Source: Domibacillus sp. PGB-M46
GTDB taxonomy: Bacteria; Bacillota; Bacilli; Bacillales; Domibacillaceae
Direction of reading: 5' to 3'
Length of the DNA stretch: 52,006 bases
Assembly: GCF_022668875.1 (NCBI RefSeq)
Contig: NZ_JAKGCR010000029.1
Span: forward strand, 1-52,006
Numbering within the stretch: position 1 is the stretch's first letter; each line of letters starts with the position of its first letter. The notes beneath the pieces were generated by a model that searched no databases, was not told the origin of the DNA, and was given only the letters and a program-made list of their open reading frames with translations. Made by a program: the position numbers and the translations under genes. Positions 32,009 to 41,172 of the stretch are shown here, one piece after another.

Positions 32009-33170
32009 AAAAATGCATTTTTGGGGATACCGGCGTCCAGATGGACGCGTCGGTGTCCGCAATCATGTACTCATTTTACCGACGATTACATGCGCAACAC
32101 AGACCGCTCAGCGTGTAACGGAACTTGTCAGCGGAACCGTGACTTTCATTCATCAGCACGGCTGCGCCCAGGTGGGAACCGACTACGATCAAACAGCTAG
32201 AACGTATGCGGGCATGGGCATGAATCCAAATGTATACGGTGTCATTGTGCTTGGTCTTGGCTGCGAAACCCATCAGGCTCACCGGATCGGCGATGAAATT
32301 GCAAAATGCGGCAAGCCGGTCCAAACGGTTTCGATCCAGGAGCATGGCGGCACACTTCAAACCATTGCGGAAGTCGCCAAAATTGCGGTAAAGATGGTAC
32401 AGGATGCCTCTATGGTCCAGCGTGAACTGTGCGATTTTAGTGAGCTGATAATCGGAACGGAATGCGGAGGCTCAGATGCATGCTCGGGCCTTTCAGCGAA
32501 CCCGGCTGTCGGGCGCACAAGCGATATGATTGTAGAGCAGGGCGGAACGGCCATCCTCGCGGAGACAACAGAATTAATTGGTGCGGAGCACTTGCTTGCA
32601 AACCGGGCAGCGAATGACCAGGTAGCGAAAAAAGCGTATGCCGTCATTAAAATGATGGAAAACCGCTCTATTGAGATGGGCGTAGACATTCGAACAGGAA
32701 ATCCAAGTCCCGGCAACATTGAAGGGGGCCTGAGCTCTTTAGAAGAAAAGTCACTGGGTGCCTCAACAAAGTCAGGCACCACCAGGCTGGAGGAAGTCAT
32801 TGACTATGCGGAGCAGCCAACGAAAAAAGGGCTTGTCTGGATGGATACACCGGGCCATGACATCGAACAGCTTACCGGGATGGTAGCAGGCGGCGCCCAA
32901 ATTGTTTTGTTTACGAGCGGGCGCGGAACCCCAACCGGCTCGCCCATTGCCCCGGTTATTAAAATTTCAACCAATACTCCTATGTTTGAACGAATGAATG
33001 AAAATATGGATTTAAATGCCGGCACGATTGTAGATGGACAGGAAACTGTCGCCCAGGTGGGCACACGGATTATGGATGAAATTCAAGCTGTATCAAATGG
33101 AAAGCTGACAAAGTCAGAAATCCTGAAGCAGCATGATTTCGGTATTTGGCGCATTGGACCAACATTTTAA
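31989..33170 (+). CDS. UxaA-type dehydratase, large catalytic subunit
   Basis: The start is taken as GTG 31989, overlapping the small-subunit stop by 20 bp, after GGGGAA; TTG 31998 is possible too. The 393-residue product has the UxaA/GarD core: [75 protein letters not shown] and [16 protein letters not shown]. The cysteines are expected to hold the iron centre. Together with the small subunit it should dehydrate an aldonate to a 2-keto-3-deoxy acid. A single-chain relative, garD, lies at 43.7 kb. Confidence 0.85.
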   Translation: MTKLPTEKMHFWGYRRPDGRVGVRNHVLILPTITCATQTAQRVTELVSGTVTFIHQHGCAQVGTDYDQTARTYAGMGMNPNVYGVIVLGLGCETHQAHRIGDEIAKCGKPVQTVSIQEHGGTLQTIAEVAKIAVKMVQDASMVQRELCDFSELIIGTECGGSDACSGLSANPAVGRTSDMIVEQGGTAILAETTELIGAEHLLANRAANDQVAKKAYAVIKMMENRSIEMGVDIRTGNPSPGNIEGGLSSLEEKSLGASTKSGTTRLEEVIDYAEQPTKKGLVWMDTPGHDIEQLTGMVAGGAQIVLFTSGRGTPTGSPIAPVIKISTNTPMFERMNENMDLNAGTIVDGQETVAQVGTRIMDEIQAVSNGKLTKSEILKQHDFGIWRIGPTF

Positions 33171-33189
33171 CTTAAAGGAGAGCGAAACG

Positions 33190-34659
33190 ATGACACTCAC
33201 TACATTTGAAACAAAAACCTATCAAAACTTCATTAATAATGAATGGACAGCCAGTTCTTCCGATGAAACGATTGAAAGCATAAATCCGGCAACAAAAGAA
33301 GTTGTAGGGCTCGTGCAAAAGTCAACAGAAGAAGATTTGAATAAAGCGGTTGAAGCAGCACACCAGGCAAAAAAAGCATGGCGGCGGATCGGCCAGGCAG
33401 CACGTGGACAGTTTTTATTTAAAGCTGCCAATATTTTAGAAGAAAACCTGGATCATATCGCGGAAACAATGACACGTGAAATGGGCAAGACCCTTCCAGA
33501 AGCAAAAGGAGAAACAGCGCGCGGCATAGCTATTTTGCGTTATTATGCGGGCGAAGGAATGAGAAAAGAAGGAGATGTTATACCTTCATCAGATAAAGAT
33601 GCGCTTATGTTTACAAAGCGTACGCCGCTCGGCGTGGTTGGAGTGATTACACCTTGGAACTTCCCAGTCGCGATTCCGATTTGGAAATTTGCACCGGCCC
33701 TTGTGTATGGAAACACAATTGTCTGGAAGCCGGCAACTGAAGGCGCAGTAACAGCAGCGAAAGTTGCCGAGTGTTTTGTGGAGGCAGGATTGCCGGAAGG
33801 TGTTTTTAATTTTATTACCGGTTCGGGCTCAGTCATTGGGCAGGGGCTGATTGACCATCCTCTTTTAAATGCCATCACGTTTACAGGTTCGGAAAATGTC
33901 GGACAGAACGTGGCCAAATCAGCGGCTGCCCGCGGCATTAAGTTCCAGCTTGAAATGGGCGGGAAAAACCCGGTTATTGTTACGAAAGACGCTAACATCG
34001 ATCAGGCAGTAGAAGCTGTGATCAGCGGCGGTTTCCGCTCTTCGGGCCAGAAATGCACAGCGTCGAGCCGTGTGATTATAGAGGAAGCGGTCTACGACGA
34101 ATTTAAAGAAAAGCTTGTGGCAGCAGCTGAAAAAATTACCGTTGGAAACGGCCTGCAAGAAGGGATCTGGATGGGGCCGTGTGCAAGTGAAAGCCAATTT
34201 AATACCGTAACAGAAAGCATCGAAAAAGGCCGTCAGGAAGGAGCCGCATTAATTCATGGCGGTGAAGTGCTGACAGGCGGCGAGTATGATAATGGATTTT
34301 TCGTGACACCGGCCATTTTTGAAAATGTAACAACAAATATGGCGATCGCGCAGGAAGAGATCTTTGGACCAGTCGTTGCCCTTATTAAAGCAGCTGATCT
34401 TGAAGAAGCCATTGAAATGGCGAACGATACAAAATATGGGTTGAGTGCTTCCATTTTCACATCAAATATCAGCTCTCTCCTTGAATTTATTGATGAAATC
34501 GAAGCAGGCCTCGTACGTATTAACGCAGAAAGCGCTGGTGTGGAGCTTCAGGCGCCATTCGGCGGCATGAAAGCGTCAAGCTCAGGGTCGCGTGAGCAGG
34601 GTGAAGCAGCGAAAGAATTTTTTACAGCCATTAAAACCGTGTTCATCAAAGGATCGTAA
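33190..34659 (+). CDS. aldehyde dehydrogenase, probable 2-oxoglutarate semialdehyde dehydrogenase
   Basis: ATG 33190 follows TTAAAGGAG at 9 nt; the longer frame from 33133 overlaps the previous gene and is rejected. The 489-residue enzyme has the ALDH signatures [40 protein letters not shown] (general-base Glu) and [12 protein letters not shown] (nucleophile Cys). It is the paralogue of the truncated ALDH at the window's right end, which sits in the glucarate locus where 2-oxoglutarate semialdehyde is the known substrate. In this operon it would oxidise the same semialdehyde formed by the FAH-type dehydratase, completing a Weimberg-type route to 2-oxoglutarate. Confidence 0.85.
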   Translation: MTLTTFETKTYQNFINNEWTASSSDETIESINPATKEVVGLVQKSTEEDLNKAVEAAHQAKKAWRRIGQAARGQFLFKAANILEENLDHIAETMTREMGKTLPEAKGETARGIAILRYYAGEGMRKEGDVIPSSDKDALMFTKRTPLGVVGVITPWNFPVAIPIWKFAPALVYGNTIVWKPATEGAVTAAKVAECFVEAGLPEGVFNFITGSGSVIGQGLIDHPLLNAITFTGSENVGQNVAKSAAARGIKFQLEMGGKNPVIVTKDANIDQAVEAVISGGFRSSGQKCTASSRVIIEEAVYDEFKEKLVAAAEKITVGNGLQEGIWMGPCASESQFNTVTESIEKGRQEGAALIHGGEVLTGGEYDNGFFVTPAIFENVTTNMAIAQEEIFGPVVALIKAADLEEAIEMANDTKYGLSASIFTSNISSLLEFIDEIEAGLVRINAESAGVELQAPFGGMKASSSGSREQGEAAKEFFTAIKTVFIKGS

Positions 34660-34687
34660 TCCACTTTCCCGATGAAGGAGATGCAAA

Positions 34688-35836
34688 ATGAAAATTACAA
34701 ACCTTTCATTATATAAAGTGCCGCCGAGATGGCTGTTTTTAAAAATTGAAACGGATGAAGGGATTTCCGGCTGGGGAGAGCCTGTTGTAGAAGGACGTGC
34801 GGAAACGGTCAGAGCAGCGGTGGAAGAACTCTCAAGCCTGCTGATCGGCCGCAATCCGAATGAAATTGAAGATTTATGGCAGACGATGTACCGCGGTGGT
34901 TTTTACCGCGGCGGCCCCATCTTAATGAGTGCCATCTCAGGTATTGAGCAGGCGCTTTGGGATATTAAAGGGAAGTATTACAACATCCCTGTGTATGAAA
35001 TGCTTGGCGGTAAAGCGCGTCAAAAGATCAAAGTCTATTCATGGATCGGTGGAGACCGGCCGGCAGACGTTGCGGCAGCGGCGATCGAAAAGCAAAAGCA
35101 AGGGTTTCAAGCGGTGAAAATGAATGCTTCCGAAGAAATGAATTACATCGACAGTTTTTCTAAGGTGGAGAAAGTGATCGAGCGAGTCGCATCAATTCGC
35201 GAAGCGCTTGGCAAAGACTTTGGCATCGGTGTTGATTTTCACGGACGTATTCATAAAACGATGGCGAAAACCCTTGTGAAAGAGCTGGAACCGTACCGCC
35301 CGATGTTTATTGAGGAGCCGGTGCTGCCGGAAAACAATGAAGCGCTTCGTGACATTGCGCTTCATACAACATGCCCAATTGCGACAGGTGAGCGTATGTA
35401 TACGAGGTGGGGCTTTAAGCAGCTGCTCCAGGACGGGTATGTCGATATTATTCAGCCGGATTTATCTCATACAGGCGGTATTTTAGAAGGGAAAAAGATT
35501 GCGGCGATGGCAGAAGCGTACGATGTGGCAGTTGCGCCGCATTGTCCGCTTGGTCCAATGACACTTGCCTCATCTATTCATTTGGACGCATCGACGCCGA
35601 ATTGTATTATTCAAGAGCAAAGCCTCGGTATTCATTACAATGAGGGCATGGATATCTTAGACTATATAACCAATCCGGACGTTTTTCATTATGAAAACGG
35701 ATATGTCAGCATCTCAGATGAACCGGGTCTTGGCATTCATATTAATGAAGAAAAAGTAAAAGAAGCGGCAAAAATCGGCCACGATTGGAAAAATCCGATC
35801 TGGCGCCATGAAGATGGCAGCATAGCGGAATGGTAA
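34688..35836 (+). CDS. dgoD: DgoD-like D-galactonate dehydratase (enolase superfamily)
   Basis: The 382-residue protein is the same length as E. coli DgoD. It has the mandelate-racemase-type metal ligands: Asp in GVDFHGRIH, Glu in FIEEPVLPEN, Glu in ATGERMYTRWG, plus the catalytic His in APHCPLGP. It begins MKITNLSLYKVPPRWLFLKIET, as in DgoD. It dehydrates D-galactonate (or a close aldonate) to 2-keto-3-deoxy-galactonate. AAGGAG precedes the ATG. DapA-like aldolase, KdgK and Eda genes downstream can process the product. Confidence 0.87.
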   Translation: MKITNLSLYKVPPRWLFLKIETDEGISGWGEPVVEGRAETVRAAVEELSSLLIGRNPNEIEDLWQTMYRGGFYRGGPILMSAISGIEQALWDIKGKYYNIPVYEMLGGKARQKIKVYSWIGGDRPADVAAAAIEKQKQGFQAVKMNASEEMNYIDSFSKVEKVIERVASIREALGKDFGIGVDFHGRIHKTMAKTLVKELEPYRPMFIEEPVLPENNEALRDIALHTTCPIATGERMYTRWGFKQLLQDGYVDIIQPDLSHTGGILEGKKIAAMAEAYDVAVAPHCPLGPMTLASSIHLDASTPNCIIQEQSLGIHYNEGMDILDYITNPDVFHYENGYVSISDEPGLGIHINEEKVKEAAKIGHDWKNPIWRHEDGSIAEW

Positions 35837-35848
35837 AGGAGGAGCAAA

Positions 35849-36754
35849 ATGACTTTTCATGGCATTATACCGCCGGTTGTCACGCTGTTTGATGAAGCGG
35901 GAAATTTAGATATCCCTTTGAATAAGCGCTATTTGGATGAGCTTTTGTCACGGAATGTAGATGGACTTCTTTTGATGGGAAGCTCTGGAGAGTTTTCTTC
36001 TCTGACGATTGAAGAGAGAAAGCTGTATGTGCGCGAGATGATCAAACACATTAACGGACGCGTGCCGGTGATGGTCGGAGTCGGCCACTCAGCATTAAAA
36101 GAGGTGATTGAGCTGACCCATTATGCCGAAGAGCAGGGAGCGGACGGGGTGCTTGCGGTCAGCCCGTTCTATTGGAAGCTGTCGGAAGAGCAGCTGTATC
36201 GCTTTTTCTCTGCTTTAGCATCCGAAACGAGCCTGCCGGTTTTCCTTTACAATATTCCGATGCTGACCGGACAAACGTTATCCGTCGAGCTTATTCAAAA
36301 GCTTGCGGCAGCGTATCAAAACATTGCCGGCATCAAAGAAACGATCAGCGATTTCGGCCATATCCGGCAGGTCATTGCTTCCCTGAAAAAAATTCGGCCT
36401 GATTTTCTCGTCTTTACCGCTTTTGATGATCACATGCTTCCAGGCCAAATGATCGGCGCAGATGGAAGTATTAATGGAAGCGCTGTTTTTATGCCGGAGG
36501 TTTCTGTTGAGTTATACAATGCTTATCAGCAGGGTGAGCTGCATGAAGCAGAACGCCAGCATCGGCGTCTGTCACAATTAATGGACATCTATGCCGTCTG
36601 TCCGACGTTTTTTACAGCCATGAAAGAAGCCGTTCATCAGCGCTGGTTTGACCAGCCGGCCGGACACCGCACTCCGTTTGATGTGTATCCAGCGGATTTA
36701 ACAGAAAAAACAGCTGCTATTTTAAATACAATAAACGAGAAAGAAGGGGTTTAA
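35849..36754 (+). CDS. dihydrodipicolinate-synthase-family aldolase for 2-keto-3-deoxy sugar acids
   Basis: The 301-residue TIM-barrel protein has the family motifs LLMGSSGEFSSL (carboxylate-binding, in place of GTTGE), YNIPMLTGQ (catalytic Tyr) and IAGIKETISDF (Schiff-base Lys). It lacks features specific to lysine biosynthesis and sits in a sugar-acid operon, so a KDG/KDGal aldolase or YagE/YjhH-like activity (pyruvate plus an aldehyde) is likely. AAGGAGGAG precedes the ATG, 12 bp after the dgoD stop. Direction and substrate are inferred from context. Confidence 0.85.
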   Translation: MTFHGIIPPVVTLFDEAGNLDIPLNKRYLDELLSRNVDGLLLMGSSGEFSSLTIEERKLYVREMIKHINGRVPVMVGVGHSALKEVIELTHYAEEQGADGVLAVSPFYWKLSEEQLYRFFSALASETSLPVFLYNIPMLTGQTLSVELIQKLAAAYQNIAGIKETISDFGHIRQVIASLKKIRPDFLVFTAFDDHMLPGQMIGADGSINGSAVFMPEVSVELYNAYQQGELHEAERQHRRLSQLMDIYAVCPTFFTAMKEAVHQRWFDQPAGHRTPFDVYPADLTEKTAAILNTINEKEGV

Positions 36755-36756
36755 TT

Positions 36757-37707
36757 ATGAAAGAAACGCGCGAATTTCTAGAGAGCTTGGGCTATCCATC
36801 GTCCGATCCAGGTGAACTGCCAACATCCACCAAAACTTTTCCAGACGGTGCGCAATATCGAATTGAGCTTCCAAGTGTCGAAGGACCGGAAGCATTAAAA
36901 GCGACGCTGGCGGAAATTGACCGTCTTGGCTTGACCGTTCACCGTATTTCGCAGGGAAGCGGTATTATGCTGCAGACCGATGAAGAAATCAAGGAAATGT
37001 GCGAGCTGACAGCGGAACGCGGCATTGAATTAAGCCTGTTTGTCGGTCCGCGCGGAACATGGGATATTAGTGCGGGACCGCTTACTGCCGCCGGTAAAGC
37101 GCAGGCACTTCGCCATGAAGGAGCGAACCAGCTTGTATACGCGATGGAAGACTTAAAGCGCGGTGCAGCGCTCGGCCTTCGTGGAGCGCTTGTTGCCGAT
37201 GAAGGACTTTTGCTCCTGACGAAAGAAATGAAAAAACAAGGGCAGCTGCCGGAGGATTTTGTGGTGAAAGTGTCGGTTCAAATGGGATCGGCCAATCCTG
37301 TGTCGGTACGGCTTATGCAGGACATCGGAGCAGATACATACAACGTGCCGACCGGGTTGACGCTGTCAAAGCTTGCAGCGATTCGTCAGGCCATCGATAT
37401 TCCCATTGATTTATATGTGGAAGTGCCGGACAACTTCGGCGGCTTCCTCCGCTACTATGAAATTCCGGAAATCATCCGGGTGCTTGCACCGGTTTACATT
37501 AAATTCGGTTTGCGTAACCATCCTGATGTATATCCGTCAGGAAAGCAGTGGGAAAGCACGAATATTTCTCTTACCCAGGAGCGAGTGCGCCGCGCATCAA
37601 TCGGCATCCAAATGATCGAACGGTACTGCCCGGATGCCAAAGCGTCAAAGCTTGGAGCCGAGGGGCTTGGCATCGCCAAAATCGTAAAAGAAGCACCCAT
37701 GAATTAA
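36757..37707 (+). CDS. uncharacterised conserved protein of the sugar-acid operon
   Basis: The 316-residue soluble protein begins 2 bp after the aldolase stop codon and is clearly part of the operon. I do not recognise a defined function. The sequence alternates predicted strands and helices in a TIM-barrel manner: IDRLGLTVHRISQGSGIML, ERGIELSLFVGPRGTWDIS, GLRGALVADEGLLLL, FVVKVSVQMGSANPVSVRL, IDLYVEVPDNFGGFLRY and PVYIKFGLRNHPDVYPSG. It loosely recalls proteins filed as peptidase U32 family, but I see no protease motif. An aldolase, isomerase or epimerase role in sugar-acid breakdown would suit the fold and location; this is inference. Confidence 0.7.
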   Translation: MKETREFLESLGYPSSDPGELPTSTKTFPDGAQYRIELPSVEGPEALKATLAEIDRLGLTVHRISQGSGIMLQTDEEIKEMCELTAERGIELSLFVGPRGTWDISAGPLTAAGKAQALRHEGANQLVYAMEDLKRGAALGLRGALVADEGLLLLTKEMKKQGQLPEDFVVKVSVQMGSANPVSVRLMQDIGADTYNVPTGLTLSKLAAIRQAIDIPIDLYVEVPDNFGGFLRYYEIPEIIRVLAPVYIKFGLRNHPDVYPSGKQWESTNISLTQERVRRASIGIQMIERYCPDAKASKLGAEGLGIAKIVKEAPMN

Positions 37708-37725
37708 GAAAAGGAGCGGAATCAC

Positions 37726-38685
37726 ATGACTTTTAAAGTATTGCTGACGGATTATGAATTTGCCCATCTTGAGTACGAAGAGCAGGTTTTCAATGAAAGC
37801 GGTCTCGATATTCAATTTATTAAAAAGCAATGCAAAACAGAAGAAGACGTCATCGAACATGCAAAAGATGCGGATGCTCTTTTAAACCAATACGCACCTA
37901 TTTCAAAACGTGTAATCGACTCTCTTGAAAAAACAAAAGTCATTTCCCGATACGGTGTTGGTGTTAACACGATCGACATCGATTCTGCCCAGGCAAAAAA
38001 CATTACCGTAGCGAACGTGCCGGATTACGGGATGGAAGAGGTATCGAATCATGCACTCGCCTTGCTGCTGTCATGGGCTCGAAAAGTGACCCTATTAAAC
38101 AATGAGGTTAAGCAGGGAAATTGGGATTTTAAAGCGTGCGTGCCAATCCACCGTTTTGATAAGCAAACCGTCGGCGTACTCGGCTTCGGCCGAATTCCAC
38201 GCCGCTTTATTGAAAAGGTAAAACCGCTCGGGTTCCAAACTGCCGCCTATGATCCATTTGTGTCAGCCGAAGAGATGGCAGTGGCAGGCGTTCGAAAAAT
38301 GGAACTAGATGAAATCATCAAAGAGTCAGATTACTTGTCTGTTCACGTTCCGCTTATTAAAGAAACCCATCATTTACTGAACGCCGAACGGTTTAGTCAA
38401 ATGAAGAAAAATGCCGTAATCATTAACACAGCCCGTGGTCCAATTATTGATGAAAAAGCGCTTATTGATGCACTTGAACAGGGTATGATCGCCGGGGCTG
38501 CGCTAGATGTGACAGAAGAAGAGCCAGTCAGCAAAACAAGCCCGCTTCTTCAAATGGATAACGTCATCATTACACCGCACAGTGCCTGGTATTCAGAAGA
38601 AGCAATGGTGGAACTGCGCCAAAAAGCAGCGAAAAATATTGTGCAAGTTTTAAAAGGCGAACAAACGCCTTATGCGCTTACGTAA
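37726..38685 (+). CDS. D-isomer-specific 2-hydroxyacid dehydrogenase
   Basis: The 319-residue NAD-dependent dehydrogenase has the Arg/Glu/His catalytic set: NTARGPIIDEKAL, EEEPVSKTSPLL and TPHSAWYSEEA. The Rossmann motif reads GVLGFGRIPRRF, with Pro replacing the usual third glycine, as I recall from CtBP-like members. It should interconvert a 2-hydroxy acid and a 2-keto acid, or oxidise a sugar-acid hydroxyl. AAGGAG lies before the ATG. In this operon it may reduce a 2-keto sugar acid or oxidise a 2-keto-3-deoxy acid ahead of the adjacent FAH-family protein. Confidence 0.87.
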   Translation: MTFKVLLTDYEFAHLEYEEQVFNESGLDIQFIKKQCKTEEDVIEHAKDADALLNQYAPISKRVIDSLEKTKVISRYGVGVNTIDIDSAQAKNITVANVPDYGMEEVSNHALALLLSWARKVTLLNNEVKQGNWDFKACVPIHRFDKQTVGVLGFGRIPRRFIEKVKPLGFQTAAYDPFVSAEEMAVAGVRKMELDEIIKESDYLSVHVPLIKETHHLLNAERFSQMKKNAVIINTARGPIIDEKALIDALEQGMIAGAALDVTEEEPVSKTSPLLQMDNVIITPHSAWYSEEAMVELRQKAAKNIVQVLKGEQTPYALT

Positions 38686-38703
38686 GAAAGGCGGAAAAGA
38701 AGA

Positions 38704-39546
38704 ATGAAATTAGCCCTGTTTTCAGCGGAAGAAAAACATCACCTCGGCGTTGTCCGGGGTGATAACATCATCAGCTTAACGGCAATGGATCCTGAAACGT
38801 ATCCACCCTGCATCAAAACATTTATCCAGCGGGGGAGCACAGTTCCTTCTCTTGAGGGACAGCCGTCGTTTTCTTTAGAGGGTATTGAAATCGACGTCCC
38901 CATCGCTTCACCAGAAAAAATCATTTGTGTCGGCTTGAACTATATTGACCACTGCCATGAAACAGGCATGGAGCCGCCGAAATCTCCGGTTATTTTCTCA
39001 AAATACGCGAATGCATTGACCGGTCATAACACGGCTGTAGAAATACCCATTAACTCAAACGAAGTTGATTTTGAAGCAGAGCTGGCTATCGTAATCGGCA
39101 AAGAAGCAAAACATGTCTCAGAGGAAGAAGCAGAGGAATTTGTTTTTGGCTATACGATTATAAATGATGTGAGTGCCAGAGACCTGCAGTTTGCAGACGG
39201 GCAATGGTCACGAGGCAAAACGGCGGATACCTTTGCACCGACGGGACCCTATGTGGTGACCCGCGACGAAATCGGTGACCCGCACAACCTGGCTATTTCA
39301 CTGACATTGAATGGCGAAACGATGCAGGATTCCAATACGAGCAATTTGATTTTTACGGTTCCGCAAATCGTTTCCTTTTTATCGCAGTCTATGACGCTGA
39401 AGCCGGGAGACTTAATCGCGACTGGAACACCGCCGGGCGTCGGAATGGGCCGCAGCCCGAAAGTGTGGCTGAAGGACGGAGATCGAATGAACGTAACGAT
39501 CGAAAAAATTGGCACGCTGTCCAATCATGTACGAGGAAGATCATAA
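38704..39546 (+). CDS. FAH-family hydrolase (acylpyruvase / 2,4-diketo-3-deoxy sugar acid hydrolase type)
   Basis: The 280-residue protein has the FAH active-site series: VGLNYIDHCHETG, PVIFSKYANALTGHN, EVDFEAELAIVIGK (metal-binding Glu residues), YTIINDVSARDLQ and DLIATGTPPGVGMG. It cleaves C-C bonds of acylpyruvates or hydrates related ketoacids. In L-rhamnonate and L-fuconate oxidative pathways a close relative splits 2,4-diketo-3-deoxy acids made by a dehydrogenase; here a dehydrogenase gene lies directly upstream, so a similar step is plausible. It is distinct from the KDA-dehydratase-like FAH protein at 30.8 kb. AAGGCGG/AAGAAG precedes the ATG. Confidence 0.85.
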   Translation: MKLALFSAEEKHHLGVVRGDNIISLTAMDPETYPPCIKTFIQRGSTVPSLEGQPSFSLEGIEIDVPIASPEKIICVGLNYIDHCHETGMEPPKSPVIFSKYANALTGHNTAVEIPINSNEVDFEAELAIVIGKEAKHVSEEEAEEFVFGYTIINDVSARDLQFADGQWSRGKTADTFAPTGPYVVTRDEIGDPHNLAISLTLNGETMQDSNTSNLIFTVPQIVSFLSQSMTLKPGDLIATGTPPGVGMGRSPKVWLKDGDRMNVTIEKIGTLSNHVRGRS

Positions 39547-39567
39547 ACGAGAAAGAAGAGGATGAAC

Positions 39568-40524
39568 ATGGATGTTGTAACCGTGGGCGAAACGATGACC
39601 CTATTTTCACCAAATGAGCACGGCCAGCTGCGCCATGCTCATTCTTTTTCTATGAAGTTTGCCGGTGCGGAATCCAATGTTGCCATCGGATTAAGCCGCC
39701 TTGGCCATAAAGCGCGCTGGATCAGCCGATTAGGTGAGGACGAATTCGGTGATGCGATGGAGATTTTTATTCGCGGGGAAGGTGTGGACGTATCGTATGT
39801 TACACGTGATGAGCAGGCGCCAACCGGTGTGTTTTTTAAAGAATTTCGCCGTCCAAATGATACGCGCGTTTATTACTATCGGAAAGATTCCGCTGCCAGC
39901 CAGCTGACGGCGGATCATATAAAGGAAGAAGCGATTAAAGGAGCCTCTTATCTACATATAACCGGCATTACACCGGCTCTCGGTGAATCGTGCCGGTCTG
40001 TCATGGACAAAGCGATTCAGCTGGCGAAAGCGAGCGGGGTAAAGATTGTGTTTGATCCAAATGTGCGTCTGAAAATCTGGAAAAGTGAAGAAGAAGCGCG
40101 CCGGCTGATCAAACGGTATATAGCAGAAAGCGACATTGTGCTGCCGGGTGAAGCGGAAGCCGAATTTTTATTTGGCAAAAAAGATGGAGCCGCTTATGTA
40201 GCAGCATTCCATGACCTCGGTGCAGATATGGTCCTGATGAAAATCGGGAAAGAAGGCTGCATCGTGTCGCAGAGAGGCAAAACGGCGGAGCATGTTTCCG
40301 GATTTTATGTGGAGAGGGTCGTCGATCCGATCGGCGCAGGTGACGCGTTTGCGGCCGGCGTTTTATCCGCTTTGTTAGATGGACTGTCGGTGGAGGAAGC
40401 GGCCAGGCGCGGCAATGCAATGGGTGCCATGGTGACCATGGTAAATGGAGATGTCGAAGGGCTGCCGAACCGCGCGGATCTGTTTTCTTTCATGAATGGC
40501 GGATCGGATGATGTAACGAGGTAG
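39568..40524 (+). CDS. kdgK: PfkB-family sugar kinase, 2-keto-3-deoxygluconate kinase
   Basis: ATG 39568 is preferred because AAGAGG would abut ATG 39562 with no spacer. The 318-residue protein starts DVVTVGETMTLFSPNEHG and has the PfkB motifs FAGAESNVAIGLSRLG and, near the C-terminus, VVDPIGAGDAFAAGVLSALL (anion hole and catalytic Asp). Such kinases phosphorylate KDG to KDPG with ATP. With the following eda gene it forms the standard lower branch of sugar-acid breakdown, yielding pyruvate and glyceraldehyde 3-phosphate. Confidence 0.9.
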   Translation: MDVVTVGETMTLFSPNEHGQLRHAHSFSMKFAGAESNVAIGLSRLGHKARWISRLGEDEFGDAMEIFIRGEGVDVSYVTRDEQAPTGVFFKEFRRPNDTRVYYYRKDSAASQLTADHIKEEAIKGASYLHITGITPALGESCRSVMDKAIQLAKASGVKIVFDPNVRLKIWKSEEEARRLIKRYIAESDIVLPGEAEAEFLFGKKDGAAYVAAFHDLGADMVLMKIGKEGCIVSQRGKTAEHVSGFYVERVVDPIGAGDAFAAGVLSALLDGLSVEEAARRGNAMGAMVTMVNGDVEGLPNRADLFSFMNGGSDDVTR

Positions 40525-40539
40525 AAAGGAGAAACATAC

Positions 40540-41172
40540 ATGAATCAGCTTGAACGATTAAAAGAAGGCAAGCTGGTCGCAGTGATTCGCGGCGCCCAGC
40601 CGGAACAAGTGATACAAATTGCACGGGCGCTGCAAGAAGGCGGGATTGTCTCACTTGAAATCACAGCCGATACGCCTAAAGTGTGTTCTGTGATCGAAAG
40701 AGTAAAGGAAACATTTGGGGACGATATCATTGTCGGAGCCGGCACAGTGCTGGACCCGGAAACCGCCCGTGCGGTCATTATGGCAGGAGCGGAATTTATT
40801 TTCTCCCCGACCGTTAATGTGGAAACAATTAAAATGGCGAAGCGCTACGGTGTAATCAGCATTCCGGGCGCACTGACGCCAACCGAAATTCTAACCGCCT
40901 ATGAACACGGGGCAGATTTAATTAAAGTTTTTCCAGCCGGTGCAATGGGAGCCGGATACTTTAAAGATTTAAAAGGGCCGCTGCCACATATCCCGCTTAT
41001 GCCAACTGGCGGTATTACTCTCGATAATATAGGGGACTACTTTAAAGCCGGGGCAGCAGCAGCCGGGCTGGGCAGCGCCCTTGTGAATCCTGCGAAGCTT
41101 CAAACAGAGGAGTCCTATAAGGAGCTGACCAAAACGGCGCAGGCTTTTTACAAGCTAGCTGCTGGCTGGTAA
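40540..41172 (+). CDS. eda: KDPG/KHG aldolase (Eda)
   Basis: This 210-residue class I aldolase has the conserved KLVAVIRGAQPEQVIQIARAL, IVGAGTVLDPETA (Glu/Arg region), EFIFSPTVN and DLIKVFPAGAMGAGYFKDLKGPLPHIPLMPTGGI, in which the Lys of IKVFPA is the Schiff-base residue. It splits KDPG or a related 2-keto-3-deoxy acid phosphate into pyruvate and glyceraldehyde 3-phosphate. AAAGGAG precedes the ATG, 15 bp after kdgK. It is the last gene of the operon; a strong terminator follows. Confidence 0.93.
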   Translation: MNQLERLKEGKLVAVIRGAQPEQVIQIARALQEGGIVSLEITADTPKVCSVIERVKETFGDDIIVGAGTVLDPETARAVIMAGAEFIFSPTVNVETIKMAKRYGVISIPGALTPTEILTAYEHGADLIKVFPAGAMGAGYFKDLKGPLPHIPLMPTGGITLDNIGDYFKAGAAAAGLGSALVNPAKLQTEESYKELTKTAQAFYKLAAGW

